The position numbers and the translations under genes were made by a program. Below are positions 1 to 8,725 of a stretch of DNA of 64,000 bases, piece after piece (positions within the stretch are counted from its first letter, which is position 1; the number at the start of each line of letters is the position of its first letter). Where the stretch lies: positions 2,917,190 through 2,981,189 of the forward strand of contig NZ_LJJC01000004.1 of assembly GCF_001420715.1 (NCBI RefSeq), read 5' to 3'. Below the pieces are notes generated by a model. It made no database searches, had not been told where the DNA came from, and saw only the letters and a program-made list of their open reading frames with translations. The DNA is from Heyndrickxia shackletonii (GTDB lineage: Bacteria > Bacillota > Bacilli > Bacillales > Bacillaceae_C).

Positions 1-191
1 CCTAATATAAAGCATAGGGTATGAAGCATACTTCTCTTTTGTAGCATGGCATTTTCCGTTTTAAGTTCATTAACGGACATTCCAGTTATGTAAGAAATAA
101 ATGCCGGATAGAGTGGCAAACAACAAGGCGAAATAAAACTTAGAAAACCAGCTCCAAGAGCTAGAAAAAAATTTAAATCCACATTAGACAT
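1..191 (-). CDS. ccdA: Cytochrome c biogenesis protein CcdA (5' part only)
   Basis: The minus strand reads 63 codons from an ATG at 191 into the window edge. The N-terminus has a hydrophobic segment with a conserved CcdA-type Pro-Cys-Cys-Leu-Pro stretch near residues 22-26 (SPCCLPLYP). CcdA is a polytopic membrane thiol-disulfide oxidoreductase that carries reducing power across the membrane for cytochrome c maturation and, in spore formers, spore development. An AGGAG Shine-Dalgarno lies 8 bp upstream. The neighbour at 486 is ynzD, the same pair as in B. subtilis. Only the first membrane helix is visible, so the rest of the protein cannot be checked. Confidence 0.9.
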   Translation of the reverse strand, partial: MSNVDLNFFLALGAGFLSFISPCCLPLYPAFISYITGMSVNELKTENAMLQKRSMLHTLCFIL

Positions 192-485
192 ATATCACAA
201 CTCCTGCTAATTATCTGACTTTGTCAGTAAAAGATCAAATACACAATCTCCTTGGTTATCGTTGTACGGAATTCGTAAAATCAACGATTCCTCTTATATT
301 TTACCAAATTTATGCTAAATAAATGAATAGGTAACATGTGACGTTTTTATGGCACTCCGCTTTTTTTACAATTAGGAAAAAGAACTTCTTTTTGAAAAAG
401 TGTAAAAGAATGGTTATACTATTAATAATCTATTATTTTTTCAAAATGTTTATATTGTCACTCTATTAATGAAAGGAACACAGCC

Positions 486-680
486 GTGTCAAAAGATCAA
501 CTTTCCATCCTAATAGAAAAAAAACGAGCTGAATTAATAGAAATGGTTATGATTGAGGGACTGCACTCTCCAAATACAATTCTTTATAGTCAAGAATTGG
601 ATCAATTACTGAATCAATATAACGAAATTTACATTGTTAAAAGGACATCTTCCTCTCTTGTTACAAATAAAAGTTCATAA
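486..680 (+). CDS. ynzD: Spo0E-like aspartyl-phosphate phosphatase (YnzD)
   Basis: A 64-aa protein with the Spo0E family signature: two short helices and the SQELDQLLNQYN motif near residues 34-46, whose Ser/Asp residues dephosphorylate Spo0A~P in the family. It would act in the cytoplasm to delay sporulation. Start is GTG at 486 with GAAAGGA upstream. The gene is divergent from ccdA and followed by a strong terminator. Small size and two-helix organisation are typical. Assignment to YnzD rests on synteny with ccdA as well as on the motif. Confidence 0.85.
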   Translation: MSKDQLSILIEKKRAELIEMVMIEGLHSPNTILYSQELDQLLNQYNEIYIVKRTSSSLVTNKSS

Positions 681-693
681 TCTAGTACTGAAT

Positions 694-729
694 AAAAAAA
701 CGAGTGATAGCAACCACTCGTTTTTTTTA
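694..729 (+). terminator. Rho-independent terminator after ynzD
   Basis: Perfect stem (AAACGAGTG pairing with CACTCGTTT around a short loop) followed by a run of eight T. The A-run on the other arm would let it also stop the converging ABC-transporter transcript. Confidence 0.9.
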
Positions 730-795
730 AAAGTATATGTTTACTACTGTAAATTTATTTAACAAATTAATCTCTGTCTTGCTTCTACGCTTTTC

Positions 796-2583
796 TTATA
801 TGCTTTGCTCTAATTCGGCCATTCCGTTCTGTAATAAATACATTTTATGATACAGTCCTCTTTTTGCAATTAATTCTTGATGTGTACCTCTCTCTACTAC
901 CTCGCCCTGATGTAGCACCAATATTAAATCTGCATCCTGAATGGTGGAAAGGCGATGGGCAATCGCAATGGTAGTACGACCTCTACGCATTTTCTCTAAG
1001 GCATCCTGAATTAATTCTTCCGTTTCCGTATCTATGTTTGCTGTTGCTTCATCCAAAACTAAAATTTTTGGATCTGTTGCAATGGTTCTGGCAAACGCTA
1101 TTAACTGACGTTGACCACTAGAAAAAGTGGCACCACGTTCTACAACCTTATGGGAATAGCGGTCATCCATTTTCTCTATAAAGGTATGTGCCTGCACAAA
1201 TTTAGCTGCCTCTTCAATTTCTGAATCTGTAATTGCATTATTATGAAGACGAATATTGTCTTTTATCGTACCGTAGAATAAAAACGGATCTTGAAGTACT
1301 AACCCCATTTTGTTACGTAATTCCGACATGGGGTACTCTTTTATAGATTTTCCATCAATGATTATTTCTCCTTTTTCAAACTCATAGAACCTCATCATTA
1401 AATTAATAATAGAGCTTTTTCCGCTACCAGTATGCCCTACTAAAGCTACGGTTTGACCTGGCTTAGCAACAAAGGAAATATTTTTTAAAACTTCACGCTT
1501 TCCATCGTAGGAAAAGCTTACATTTCTAAATTCAATCTCGCCTTCTACAATTTTTAATTGTTTTCGGTTCTCTTGAATAGGTGCTACTTCCTGCTCATCC
1601 ATTACTTTAAAAATCCTCGATGCTGCTACGATAGCTTGCTGAAACATAGACAAGCGAAACATCATTTGATTGACAGGTTCAAAAAATCGATCTAAATAGT
1701 TAACAAATGCATATAATACACCAATTTCCACTGTATGATGGAACGATGTTATACCGAAAAAGCTTAAAACAATAATTAAAGCAAAAACATAGATTAAATC
1801 GATGGCCGGTCGAAGTAATAATCCATCAATCTTAATATTTCTCATTCCAGCTTTATAATGCTTTTCATTTATTTCAGAAAATTCATCTCTAAGTCTCTTC
1901 TCTTGTCGAAATACTTGGATAATGGACATCCCTTGCAGAGACTCATTTAATTTGGCATTCAACTGACTTAGTCGCTCGCGCATTTCCTGGTAAAATACTG
2001 AGCTAAATTTTCGATATAGTACCATAACATAGAATATTAATGGCAATATACATAAACAAAATAATGCGAGCTTTGTATTTAAAGAGAACATAGCAATAAA
2101 AATACCTACTAATAAAAAGCTGCCCTGGATAAAGGTAACCATTACATTTACAAACATATCAAAGATAGCTTCTGTATCATTCGTAATTCTTGAAACAATA
2201 CTTCCTGCGGGTGTCTTATCAAAATAACGCATTCCTAATGTTTGCACCTTGGAATACACATCAATTCTCAGCTGCTGAATAATTTTGATGGCGATTTCCT
2301 GAAACTTAAAAATTTGAAAATAAGAAATAACAACTTTAAATATTTGGATCCCAATATAAAGACATGCTAAAGTAACAAGCGGCTTATATGGAAAATGATG
2401 CGGGGTTAAATAATCATCAATAAATCGTTGGATAATAATTGGTCCATATATATCACCCAAAGTCGCTAACAATAACAATGTAAAAGCGAATATAATAATC
2501 TTTAAATGGGGTTTTGTATAACTCATTAGTCGAAATAATACTTTACGTTGTTCCTTCCCGGACATTGATGTCATCTTATCCAT
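796..2583 (-). CDS. ABC exporter subunit, permease plus ATPase (second gene of pair)
   Basis: A 595-aa half-transporter: six transmembrane helices in the first ~330 residues, then a nucleotide-binding domain with Walker A (GHTGSGKSS), signature (FSSGQRQ), Walker B (ILVLDEATANID) and H-loop (AHRLS). It resembles the YheH/BmrD-LmrD side of heterodimeric multidrug exporters. The ORF could start at 2631, but the GGGGG Shine-Dalgarno suits the ATG at 2583, 4 bp after the stop of the upstream partner. It has the consensus glutamate after Walker B, whereas the partner has Asp-Asp-Ser, the classic sign of one degenerate ATP site in a heterodimer. Substrate unknown. Confidence 0.9.
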   Translation of the reverse strand: MDKMTSMSGKEQRKVLFRLMSYTKPHLKIIIFAFTLLLLATLGDIYGPIIIQRFIDDYLTPHHFPYKPLVTLACLYIGIQIFKVVISYFQIFKFQEIAIKIIQQLRIDVYSKVQTLGMRYFDKTPAGSIVSRITNDTEAIFDMFVNVMVTFIQGSFLLVGIFIAMFSLNTKLALFCLCILPLIFYVMVLYRKFSSVFYQEMRERLSQLNAKLNESLQGMSIIQVFRQEKRLRDEFSEINEKHYKAGMRNIKIDGLLLRPAIDLIYVFALIIVLSFFGITSFHHTVEIGVLYAFVNYLDRFFEPVNQMMFRLSMFQQAIVAASRIFKVMDEQEVAPIQENRKQLKIVEGEIEFRNVSFSYDGKREVLKNISFVAKPGQTVALVGHTGSGKSSIINLMMRFYEFEKGEIIIDGKSIKEYPMSELRNKMGLVLQDPFLFYGTIKDNIRLHNNAITDSEIEEAAKFVQAHTFIEKMDDRYSHKVVERGATFSSGQRQLIAFARTIATDPKILVLDEATANIDTETEELIQDALEKMRRGRTTIAIAHRLSTIQDADLILVLHQGEVVERGTHQELIAKRGLYHKMYLLQNGMAELEQSI

Positions 2584-2587
2584 TTCA

Positions 2588-4336
2588 TTATCCCCCATGC
2601 TCCACAAGTTCTTCAAGCTGTTGACGGTCATACATTTCTTTATACCAGCCGCCTTTATTGATTAGCTCATCATGATTACCACGTTCAATAATTTTTCCCT
2701 CATCTAACACAATAATCATATTCGCATGCTTAATAGCACTTAAACGGTGAGCAGTAATAATTGTCGTTTTCCCAGTTCTTTCTTCCTTTAAAGATTTTAA
2801 TATAGATTCCTCTGTTTTTGCGTCAACCGCAGAGAGAGAATCATCCAACATCAATACCTCTGGGTCCATAATTAACGCTCTTGCAATCGAAATTCTTTGT
2901 TTCTGACCACCTGATAGGGAAACACCTTTCTCTCCCACAATCGTATCGTAGCCATCTGTAAATTCGACAATATCATCATGAATATGTGCTAATTTAGCCG
3001 CATCTACTACTTTCTCTTTTGACATCGATGGATTGGTAAACGCAATATTTTCTCCAACAGTAGCGGAAAACAAAAAATGATCTTGAGGTACATAGCCAAT
3101 GGAATGACGAAGACTATCCATTTTATAATCCTGAATAGAATGTCCTCCAAATTCTATTTTCCCTTTGTAACCTTCAAATTCACGAATCAATAGCTTTAAC
3201 AATGTCGTCTTACCAGCTCCAGTTTTTCCGACAATCCCTAAAGTTTCCCCTTGATTAATGGAAAAGAAAATATCTCTTAATATCTCTTTTTCCTCATTCG
3301 GATAACGGAAAGATTCTATAGCATATGAAATAGGGCCAGATGGAATTTCGTTTAATGCATTTGGTTTGTCTTTAATTTCAACCTGTTCCGCTAATAGTTT
3401 TTTTACACGATCATTAGATGCTCTTCCACGTTCCATAATATTAAAAATACTTCCGAACGCAAGCATTGGCCATGTCAGTAACCCGATGTAGGTTGTAAAG
3501 GATATTAAACCGCCAATCGTCAATTCATGATTAATCACTAATCTTGAACCAAAAATAATCGATAAAAAGAATGATATAGCAATGATTATCGAAATAGTCG
3601 GATCAAAAAGGGCATCAATCCTTGAAACAGATATATTTTTCTTTACGACATCATCCGATTGCTTGATAAAGGATGCGATATCATCTTTTTCTTGGCCAAA
3701 GGTTTTAATAACCTTAATTCCATTTATACTTTCTTGCGTTTTGTCATTTAAATCAGAAAACGCCGCCTGTGCCTTATGAAATCGCCTATGTAAAATTGAC
3801 CCATAATAGCTAGTCAGAATGGCCATTATAGGCATCGGAATCAATGCAATTAGCGTCAATTTCCAGCTAATTGTGACAGCCATTGCAATAATAACGGAAC
3901 CACCAGTCATAATAGAATCAACTAGTGTTAAAACCCCGCTTCCCGCTGTACCTTGGATAGCTTGAAGGTCATTGGTTGCATGAGCCATTAAATCCCCTAC
4001 ACGATTTTTTTGATAAAAGGATGGGGACATATTGGTAAAATGATGAAAAAGACGGTTGCGTAGAACGCGGGCAAGCTTATAGGAAGAACCAAATATCATG
4101 ATTCGCCAATAATACCTTAATATATACATAGCTAAAGCTACGACAACCAAAACAAACACCCACTTGCCAAGCAGTATGGGGGTAAGTTTATTATCTTTAA
4201 TTTCATCTACAATATAACCCACCACTTTAGGTGGAACTAACTGCAAAATAGCGACAAACGCTAATATAGATATTCCAACTATATATGGTTTTTTTTCTTG
4301 CTTAAAAAACCACATTAAATCCAAAAACACTTTCAT
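2588..4336 (-). CDS. ABC exporter subunit, permease plus ATPase (first gene of pair)
   Basis: A 582-aa half-transporter with six N-terminal transmembrane helices and a C-terminal ATPase: Walker A (GKTGAGKTT), signature (LSGGQKQR), Walker B (VLMLDDSLSAVD) and H-loop (AHRLS). The residue after Walker B is Asp, not Glu, so its own hydrolysis site is probably weak; the second gene supplies the canonical site. It is most like YheI/BmrC. An upstream in-frame ATG at 4408 exists, but GGGGGAAAAG sits just before the ATG at 4336. It is co-transcribed with the next gene, 4 bp away. Likely drug or peptide efflux in the cytoplasmic membrane; substrate not deducible. Confidence 0.9.
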   Translation of the reverse strand: MKVFLDLMWFFKQEKKPYIVGISILAFVAILQLVPPKVVGYIVDEIKDNKLTPILLGKWVFVLVVVALAMYILRYYWRIMIFGSSYKLARVLRNRLFHHFTNMSPSFYQKNRVGDLMAHATNDLQAIQGTAGSGVLTLVDSIMTGGSVIIAMAVTISWKLTLIALIPMPIMAILTSYYGSILHRRFHKAQAAFSDLNDKTQESINGIKVIKTFGQEKDDIASFIKQSDDVVKKNISVSRIDALFDPTISIIIAISFFLSIIFGSRLVINHELTIGGLISFTTYIGLLTWPMLAFGSIFNIMERGRASNDRVKKLLAEQVEIKDKPNALNEIPSGPISYAIESFRYPNEEKEILRDIFFSINQGETLGIVGKTGAGKTTLLKLLIREFEGYKGKIEFGGHSIQDYKMDSLRHSIGYVPQDHFLFSATVGENIAFTNPSMSKEKVVDAAKLAHIHDDIVEFTDGYDTIVGEKGVSLSGGQKQRISIARALIMDPEVLMLDDSLSAVDAKTEESILKSLKEERTGKTTIITAHRLSAIKHANMIIVLDEGKIIERGNHDELINKGGWYKEMYDRQQLEELVEHGG

Positions 4337-4526
4337 TTCTTTTCCCCCGTCAGTTAAACATTGTCTGAATTTACAAATGCTTTCTAATTTTATCAAATAT
4401 TCTTTCATTCGAAAAGTAGGGAATAGGACACTTTTAGTTGAAAAAAAGGAAAATAATATTTCATTTTGATTATGGCAACTGAATAATTTTCGAAACTTTA
4501 CACAATCTATGCCTGAGGTGAAAAAA

Positions 4527-4736
4527 ATGGAAAATCAAAATTTCAAAGAAAATCTTTCCAATAGCAACGATAATATTATGGAAACGGTAAACGAAACATT
4601 TGAGAACATAGCTCAGGATGCTAAAAGTGATGTCCATACAGATAATCAAACGAGTCAACAAAGTAATCAAAATATCATTAATACAATTGATGAAGTAGCA
4701 GAAGAATTCAACAGTAATAATCCCTGGAGAGATTAA
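4527..4736 (+). CDS. Small hydrophilic hypothetical protein
   Basis: A 69-aa Asn/Gln/Glu-rich, probably disordered or helical protein ending in NPWRD. The ATG at 4527 is preferred over 4509 because GAGGTG lies 8 bp before it. A terminator follows directly, so it is a monocistronic unit divergent from the ABC pair. I do not recognise the family. It is the last host gene before the prophage. Confidence 0.6.
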   Translation: MENQNFKENLSNSNDNIMETVNETFENIAQDAKSDVHTDNQTSQQSNQNIINTIDEVAEEFNSNNPWRD

Positions 4737-4737
4737 T

Positions 4738-4775
4738 AAAAAAACACTATTTCTGTTAGGAAATAGTGTTTTTTT
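4738..4775 (+). terminator. Rho-independent terminator
   Basis: Stem AAACACTATTTC / GGAAATAGTGTTT with a 5-nt loop and seven T. It ends the 69-aa gene transcript. Confidence 0.9.
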
Positions 4776-4807
4776 ATACTATAAGTGAATCGGGAATTCA
4801 CTCTTTA

Positions 4808-4830
4808 TCCTAATATACTTCTTATTAGGA
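4808..4830. other. Inverted repeat at the host side of attL
   Basis: Perfect 7-bp arms (TCCTAAT / ATTAGGA) spaced by 9 nt lie immediately outside the left att repeat. Before integration this sequence stood just downstream of yneF and may have been part of its 3' end. No strong T-run. Confidence 0.5.
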
Positions 4831-4831
4831 T

Positions 4832-4928
4832 GCATTATTTCATTTGTTTGTTCATCGCATTCATCATTTGATTGATTTTCTTCTGGGATGGTTTCATACC
4901 CATTTGTGTCATCATCATTTTAAGCATT
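4832..4928. repeat. attL: 97-bp direct repeat
   Basis: Identical base for base to 46587-46683; flanking bases differ at both ends. It covers the last 30 codons and stop of yneF (minus strand). Confidence 0.95.
4835..4928 (-). pseudogene. yneF: yneF 3' fragment left by prophage integration
   Basis: The last 30 codons of yneF, ending in NKQMK and TAA, without a start or ribosome binding site. It is the chromosomal 3' end that was displaced when the prophage supplied a substitute end for the intact gene at 46590. Confidence 0.9.
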
Positions 4929-5039
4929 GATATTTCAACGTTTTCAAACATTACAGACCAATCTATTCGTTTGAGTAAAATATACCAAAAATAATAGAGT
5001 TTGTCTATAAAGAGTTAATAGATTAAAAAACAAAGTGAT

Positions 5040-5129
5040 TTATCCATCATCAATATTATAATAGTAGAAAAACGGATAAAAAAATATCCAGTCTTTTACT
5101 TCTTTTTCATCAATCTTAATTTCTAACAT
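5040..5129 (-). CDS. Very small ORF at left prophage end
   Basis: 29 codons starting MLEIKIDEKEV, with AAAGGGATG upstream of the ATG. The start resembles that of short phage proteins beginning MxEIKIDE, but the rest is hydrophobic/aromatic and may be a truncated remnant. The remaining sequence between attL and this ORF (4929-5039) shows no gene. Confidence 0.35.
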   Translation of the reverse strand: MLEIKIDEKEVKDWIFFYPFFYYYNIDDG

Positions 5130-5183
5130 TATTTCATCCCTTTAAGTTTTAAATACAGGATTAACATGAATAGTTGAAATTAA

Positions 5184-5213
5184 ACAAAAAAAGAGTATCT
5201 AAATAGATACCCC
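5184..5213 (-). terminator. Terminator after Mrr-like gene
   Basis: Read on the minus strand, GTATC/GATAC stem (arms extended by GG/CT) followed by seven T, right after the stop at 5215. Confidence 0.8.
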
Positions 5214-5214
5214 C

Positions 5215-5811
5215 TTAAGTCAAACTTGGTATTAACTTTTCAATTTCCTCTTCTGCATTTTCTAAAGCTTCTAGCCACAATTCCACTAACTTTACTCCAT
5301 CAATCAATTCTATATTTAATTCCTGTGCATATTCCTTTGCTGCCCTTGTAAATGATCCAGTAGTAATTACATAACCACCATCAGCATTGTCTTTTACTAT
5401 TCTTGAGTGAACTAATGCAATAGGCTTGTAATCTAAGTCTTCTTTATAACATTTAACTTGACCATAATACTTTCCAATCTCACGATCATGCTCAAAGTCT
5501 ACACCAAAATCACCACTTGGTGGAGAAACCCAAGTCTTTCCTCCTCTGGCTCTCTCAAATATTTCCGCTACAAAGTATTCAAATGATAATGGATCTTGTT
5601 TTATGAATAGAGAGGAATAATTTATTTTCTCATCTTCTTCTTTTTTAAAACATAAGTACAATCCCATTGCCAGAGTCTTTTTCATTTCGGTACTATGATC
5701 AAGTTGATTATTAATTAATGTGTTTTGATAATTTACTTTACGTTTTGTTAACCTAAAATGTATATATGCAATGATTAATAGTATAGCAATTGCAATTTCT
5801 ATTGTTATCAT
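5215..5811 (-). CDS. Membrane-anchored Mrr-type restriction endonuclease domain protein
   Basis: 198 aa. Residues 3-20 form a single hydrophobic helix followed by a basic stop-transfer (RLTKRKV). Residues ~75-185 are a restriction-endonuclease-like fold of the Mrr_cat group: a conserved helix (FEYFVAEIFE), then GDFGVD and the QVKCY strand giving the PD-(D/E)xK-like D...QxK catalytic set, and a late GGYVITTG strand. Family members cut modified or foreign DNA. It is the last gene of the prophage on this side, a common place for lysogenic-conversion or anti-phage genes. Target and trigger unknown. Confidence 0.75.
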   Translation of the reverse strand: MITIEIAIAILLIIAYIHFRLTKRKVNYQNTLINNQLDHSTEMKKTLAMGLYLCFKKEEDEKINYSSLFIKQDPLSFEYFVAEIFERARGGKTWVSPPSGDFGVDFEHDREIGKYYGQVKCYKEDLDYKPIALVHSRIVKDNADGGYVITTGSFTRAAKEYAQELNIELIDGVKLVELWLEALENAEEEIEKLIPSLT

Positions 5812-5866
5812 AAATACACCTCCATATTTGAAAGTGTTGTCATATTTAGAATATTATATACAAAAA

Positions 5867-6517
5867 TTATACTTCCAGCTTCCAAGATATCGTCCCATCC
5901 ACACTTTTAGCAGTTACTTCATTCATTTTCTTTAATTCCTTAATGTACTTCTCAAGTTCACTGATTGTTTTCACCTGCATAACTTTGAACGGATAATCCT
6001 CAATATTAAATTTGAGATTAATCTTTCCTATTATAAGTACTCTTTCATCCGTCCCATAACCTTGTTCAAAGTACCTCTTATATTTCCCTAGTTTCTGATG
6101 CATCTGATGACAACTGTATAAACTATTTTGGTATTCAAGGAAATAGGTCTTATTCCCAAGCCACTCCATTTTAACATCTGGAATAAACTCTGCATATTTA
6201 ATCTTAGGTTCAATATCATAGACACTCACAGGAGATAAATTATTTAAATCAATATAGCCCTGTGCAATCATCAGATAATGATCAATCTTTTGGCTATCTA
6301 GTTTTAAACTGCTTGGATTAAGGAAATAGAGATATTGTTGAAATGAACGGTTCGTATTCGCAAGAATGTAGGATTGAGTTCGAAGTCGTTTTAACACACG
6401 ATTACAATTAACAATTGGATTAGCATTTTTAGAAAAATGTAACGCTGCTATTTGATCACGTTCTAGACATTTAAATTTCTCAAGACTATTTAATATATCT
6501 AAGTCACGTTGTCTCAT
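5867..6517 (-). CDS. Replication-relaxation family protein
   Basis: 216 aa with an N-terminal winged-helix (MRQRDLDILNSLEKF...DQIAALHF) and a C-terminal nuclease-like half, as in the replication-relaxation family found on Firmicute plasmids, integrative elements and some phages next to FtsK-like genes. It ends 9 bp before (downstream of) the FtsK-like gene, so they are one operon. The biochemical role of the family is not well established; involvement in DNA processing with the translocase is inferred from the constant pairing. Confidence 0.75.
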   Translation of the reverse strand: MRQRDLDILNSLEKFKCLERDQIAALHFSKNANPIVNCNRVLKRLRTQSYILANTNRSFQQYLYFLNPSSLKLDSQKIDHYLMIAQGYIDLNNLSPVSVYDIEPKIKYAEFIPDVKMEWLGNKTYFLEYQNSLYSCHQMHQKLGKYKRYFEQGYGTDERVLIIGKINLKFNIEDYPFKVMQVKTISELEKYIKELKKMNEVTAKSVDGTISWKLEV

Positions 6518-6526
6518 GTTGTCACC

Positions 6527-7714
6527 TCATAAGAAGAAATCTAATTTATTATCATTCTTTTCAATCGCTTTGTTTACAATGGACTCCGTTTTATTTTCTG
6601 TGTCTTCAAAAACCTCTTTAGCATTTCCCTTGGATACAAAGAATGGATTCAATAACTTCTTAGCTTTCTCATATGTCAAATGAGGACTTTGTAATTCTTC
6701 AACATCTCCATAATTTAAAATAAGCCTACCAAAATTATCCCCTTTTATTTTCTCTGCTCCATCTGTTCCTAAAAGTCTAGCATTCACACGGTCAACTGCT
6801 CTAAGGCTTATTCGAATATTGAAATTTGCTCTTGCTTTGGTATCGATGACATCTGCATCAAAACGCTGAGCGCTTAGTAAAAGTATTATTCCTACAGAAC
6901 GTCCTTTACTGGCTATTTTTATAATTTTTTCCTGTATTGCCTTGTCATCCATATATTCATACATTTCATCAATGGCAACTAAGATGTATTTTTGTTTATG
7001 CTCTTCTGGTAAATCATCTATATGTGGAACGTCAAATGTTTCTTGTAAATCTTCTCTCTCACTCATGATTTTACAGACATGATTCAGTATATTTTTAGCA
7101 TGTTTGTTTGAATGGACAACAGCTTGAACATGCTCCACCTTTTTAAATAATTGAAATTCTGCTTTTTTACCGTCTATACAATAAATATCTAATTGCTCCG
7201 GTCTCAATGTTTTAATTAAGGTTGTTAAGATTACACGTATGGCAGAACTTTTCCCTGAGCCTGAAACACCTTGTATGATCACATGGGGCAACTCTAAAGC
7301 ATCCAACACTAAATATCTAGAATTCTTTTTCTGACCAACTACAATAGGAAATTTAATACTTTCTAGATAAGGTTGTAATTCTTTAAATTTATAAACTAAA
7401 TTCGTACTCAATGCAGAGTGATATATGGTGAGAACATACTTTTTCAAATCCCCTTTTAAATCGATTGAACGTCCAAAATACTGCTGAAATACAAACATTT
7501 TCTTTTTTACTTCACTAGGATCAAGCCCATTCAATAATGTAAATTTTATTTCTGTACAGTTTTCTTTTTCCTTATTTACAACGGCATGTATCTTTGGATA
7601 AATATAAATTGTTCTATCGCCTCTTTTGACTGTTAAATAAATACCAGAAGAACGAAAACAATCAAGTAATTTATTTCTCATTTTTTGTTTGTAAAGGTAT
7701 TGTTTAATTTGCAT
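6527..7714 (-). CDS. FtsK/SpoIIIE-domain DNA translocase
   Basis: 395 aa. An N-terminal ~135-residue region is followed by an FtsK/SpoIIIE motor with Walker A GVSGSGKS (residues 149-156), Walker B ILVAIDE (around residue 245) and a sensor-like LLLSAQRFD. There are no transmembrane helices, so it would need the adjacent membrane protein for anchoring. It resembles the coupling/translocase ATPases of ICEBs1-like elements and of Wbeta/Gamma-type Bacillus phages. Operon order: 48-aa protein, membrane protein, this gene, replication-relaxation gene. Confidence 0.85.
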   Translation of the reverse strand: MQIKQYLYKQKMRNKLLDCFRSSGIYLTVKRGDRTIYIYPKIHAVVNKEKENCTEIKFTLLNGLDPSEVKKKMFVFQQYFGRSIDLKGDLKKYVLTIYHSALSTNLVYKFKELQPYLESIKFPIVVGQKKNSRYLVLDALELPHVIIQGVSGSGKSSAIRVILTTLIKTLRPEQLDIYCIDGKKAEFQLFKKVEHVQAVVHSNKHAKNILNHVCKIMSEREDLQETFDVPHIDDLPEEHKQKYILVAIDEMYEYMDDKAIQEKIIKIASKGRSVGIILLLSAQRFDADVIDTKARANFNIRISLRAVDRVNARLLGTDGAEKIKGDNFGRLILNYGDVEELQSPHLTYEKAKKLLNPFFVSKGNAKEVFEDTENKTESIVNKAIEKNDNKLDFFL

Positions 7715-7723
7715 GTAATCACC

Positions 7724-8071
7724 TCACAGTACTTTAAATATCCCAATCAAAAGGAAAATATAGAAAGCTATAGGCATCATTAATTTCGTTAATCCTTCTA
7801 CAGATTCAGCCATTCTCGGATTCCCATGTACAACAAAGAAGTGTTCGATAAGTGTAGATATTAACAAAACACCTGCAACTCCAAAAACAACTACATAAGG
7901 TGTATTAAAATTATGAAAGTTAAACATCCCATTTGGACTAATATCTATACCCATTAGGCTATATAATGATATTGAAGAGGTTTGACAGTGATCTAAATTC
8001 TTGTGCCTGCCAGCTAGGAATTCCTTCACGGTAAAGACCTCTTCTTTTTTATTCAATAGAAGTGATAGCAT
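7724..8071 (-). CDS. Small membrane protein of the FtsK operon
   Basis: 115 aa with two predicted membrane helices (VVVFGVAGVLLISTLI and MMPIAFYIFLLIGIF). Start chosen at 8071 because GAGGTGG lies 8 bp upstream; the longer frame from 8089 has no such site. It overlaps the end of the 48-aa gene and ends 9 bp from the FtsK-like gene, so it is translationally linked to both. Proteins like this accompany FtsK-like genes in similar phages; a membrane anchor role is inference. Confidence 0.65.
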   Translation of the reverse strand: MLSLLLNKKEEVFTVKEFLAGRHKNLDHCQTSSISLYSLMGIDISPNGMFNFHNFNTPYVVVFGVAGVLLISTLIEHFFVVHGNPRMAESVEGLTKLMMPIAFYIFLLIGIFKVL

Positions 8072-8195
8072 GTAATTTTTCCACCTCATTTTCTACAAAT
8101 CTAAGAATCTTTAATACTTCGTCAGATTCATTCCTTTCAAATTCACGAAGTAAATCCATCCAAAATAATTCAATAATTTTAAAATCAGATTTCAT
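8049..8195 (-). CDS. Small acidic protein, first gene of the FtsK operon
   Basis: 48 codons (starts MKSDFKIIELFW). A TGAGGTGAAA Shine-Dalgarno precedes the ATG and the 3' end overlaps the start of the membrane protein gene, which favours a real gene. No family recognised. Confidence 0.55.
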   Translation of the reverse strand: MKSDFKIIELFWMDLLREFERNESDEVLKILRFVENEVEKLHAITSIE

Positions 8196-8497
8196 GTAGT
8201 TTCACCTCAATAAAAATTATTTGGTTTCCCCTCGGACTCCCCTTCCGTCGTTCAGTCGCTCGCTCCTTCTCTAAATGATTTTTAATTTACTTGTTTATCA
8301 ATGGAAGGACAAAATAAAAATATATTCTGCTAGAATATAGCTGCTTTTATATTTGCTGATATATTTGTAACTTGATTTATGTATATGGGCGAATAAATAA
8401 ATATTGTATGTCCATACAAAAAAATCTTTGAAAGATACAATTTTTTCTTTGAAGGAATAAAACAGGTAAAGATAGAAATATATTATAGGTGATATAC
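8196..8497. other. Intergenic control region with a GC-rich island
   Basis: 300 bp between divergent transcription units. Bases 8228-8270 are markedly GC-rich compared with the AT-rich surroundings and contain short repeats (GTCGTTCAGTCGCTCGCTCC), directly upstream of the FtsK/relaxation operon. It could be a DNA-processing site (origin or nick site); the rest (8280-8480) is AT-rich and must hold the promoter for the XRE gene. No ORF seen. Confidence 0.4.
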
Positions 8498-8713
8498 ATG
8501 AAGAAATTAAAAAGTAACATTGGTTGGCTTATTGATAAATCGAATTATACAAGAGAAGACATACGGAAAAGGTATGGAAAATCAGCAAACACTATTTCAA
8601 ATTGGTGTACTGGGAAAAGTTTCCCTTCTCATCCTGAAACTTGGGATCTTGCTGAATTACTAGGGGTAAAAGTCGATGAATTATACGAACGCACTATAGA
8701 AGAAAGAGAATGA
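8498..8713 (+). CDS. XRE-family HTH regulator
   Basis: 71 aa, almost entirely a helix-turn-helix domain (IGWLIDKSNYTREDIRKRYG, then SANTISNWCTGKSFPS). ATG at 8498 with AGGTGAT 5 bp upstream is preferred to the GTG at 8489. It heads a plus-strand unit with two membrane-protein genes, opposite to the main phage orientation. Likely autoregulator of this accessory cassette; it is not the only XRE protein (see 43796). Confidence 0.75.
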   Translation: MKKLKSNIGWLIDKSNYTREDIRKRYGKSANTISNWCTGKSFPSHPETWDLAELLGVKVDELYERTIEERE

Positions 8714-8725
8714 GGAGTAAACCTT

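Noticed and set aside
5867-8195. Conjugative element (ICE) module
   Set aside because: No MobA-type relaxase, type IV secretion genes or VirB4 are present; the full phage gene set shows a prophage that shares only FtsK/relaxation genes.
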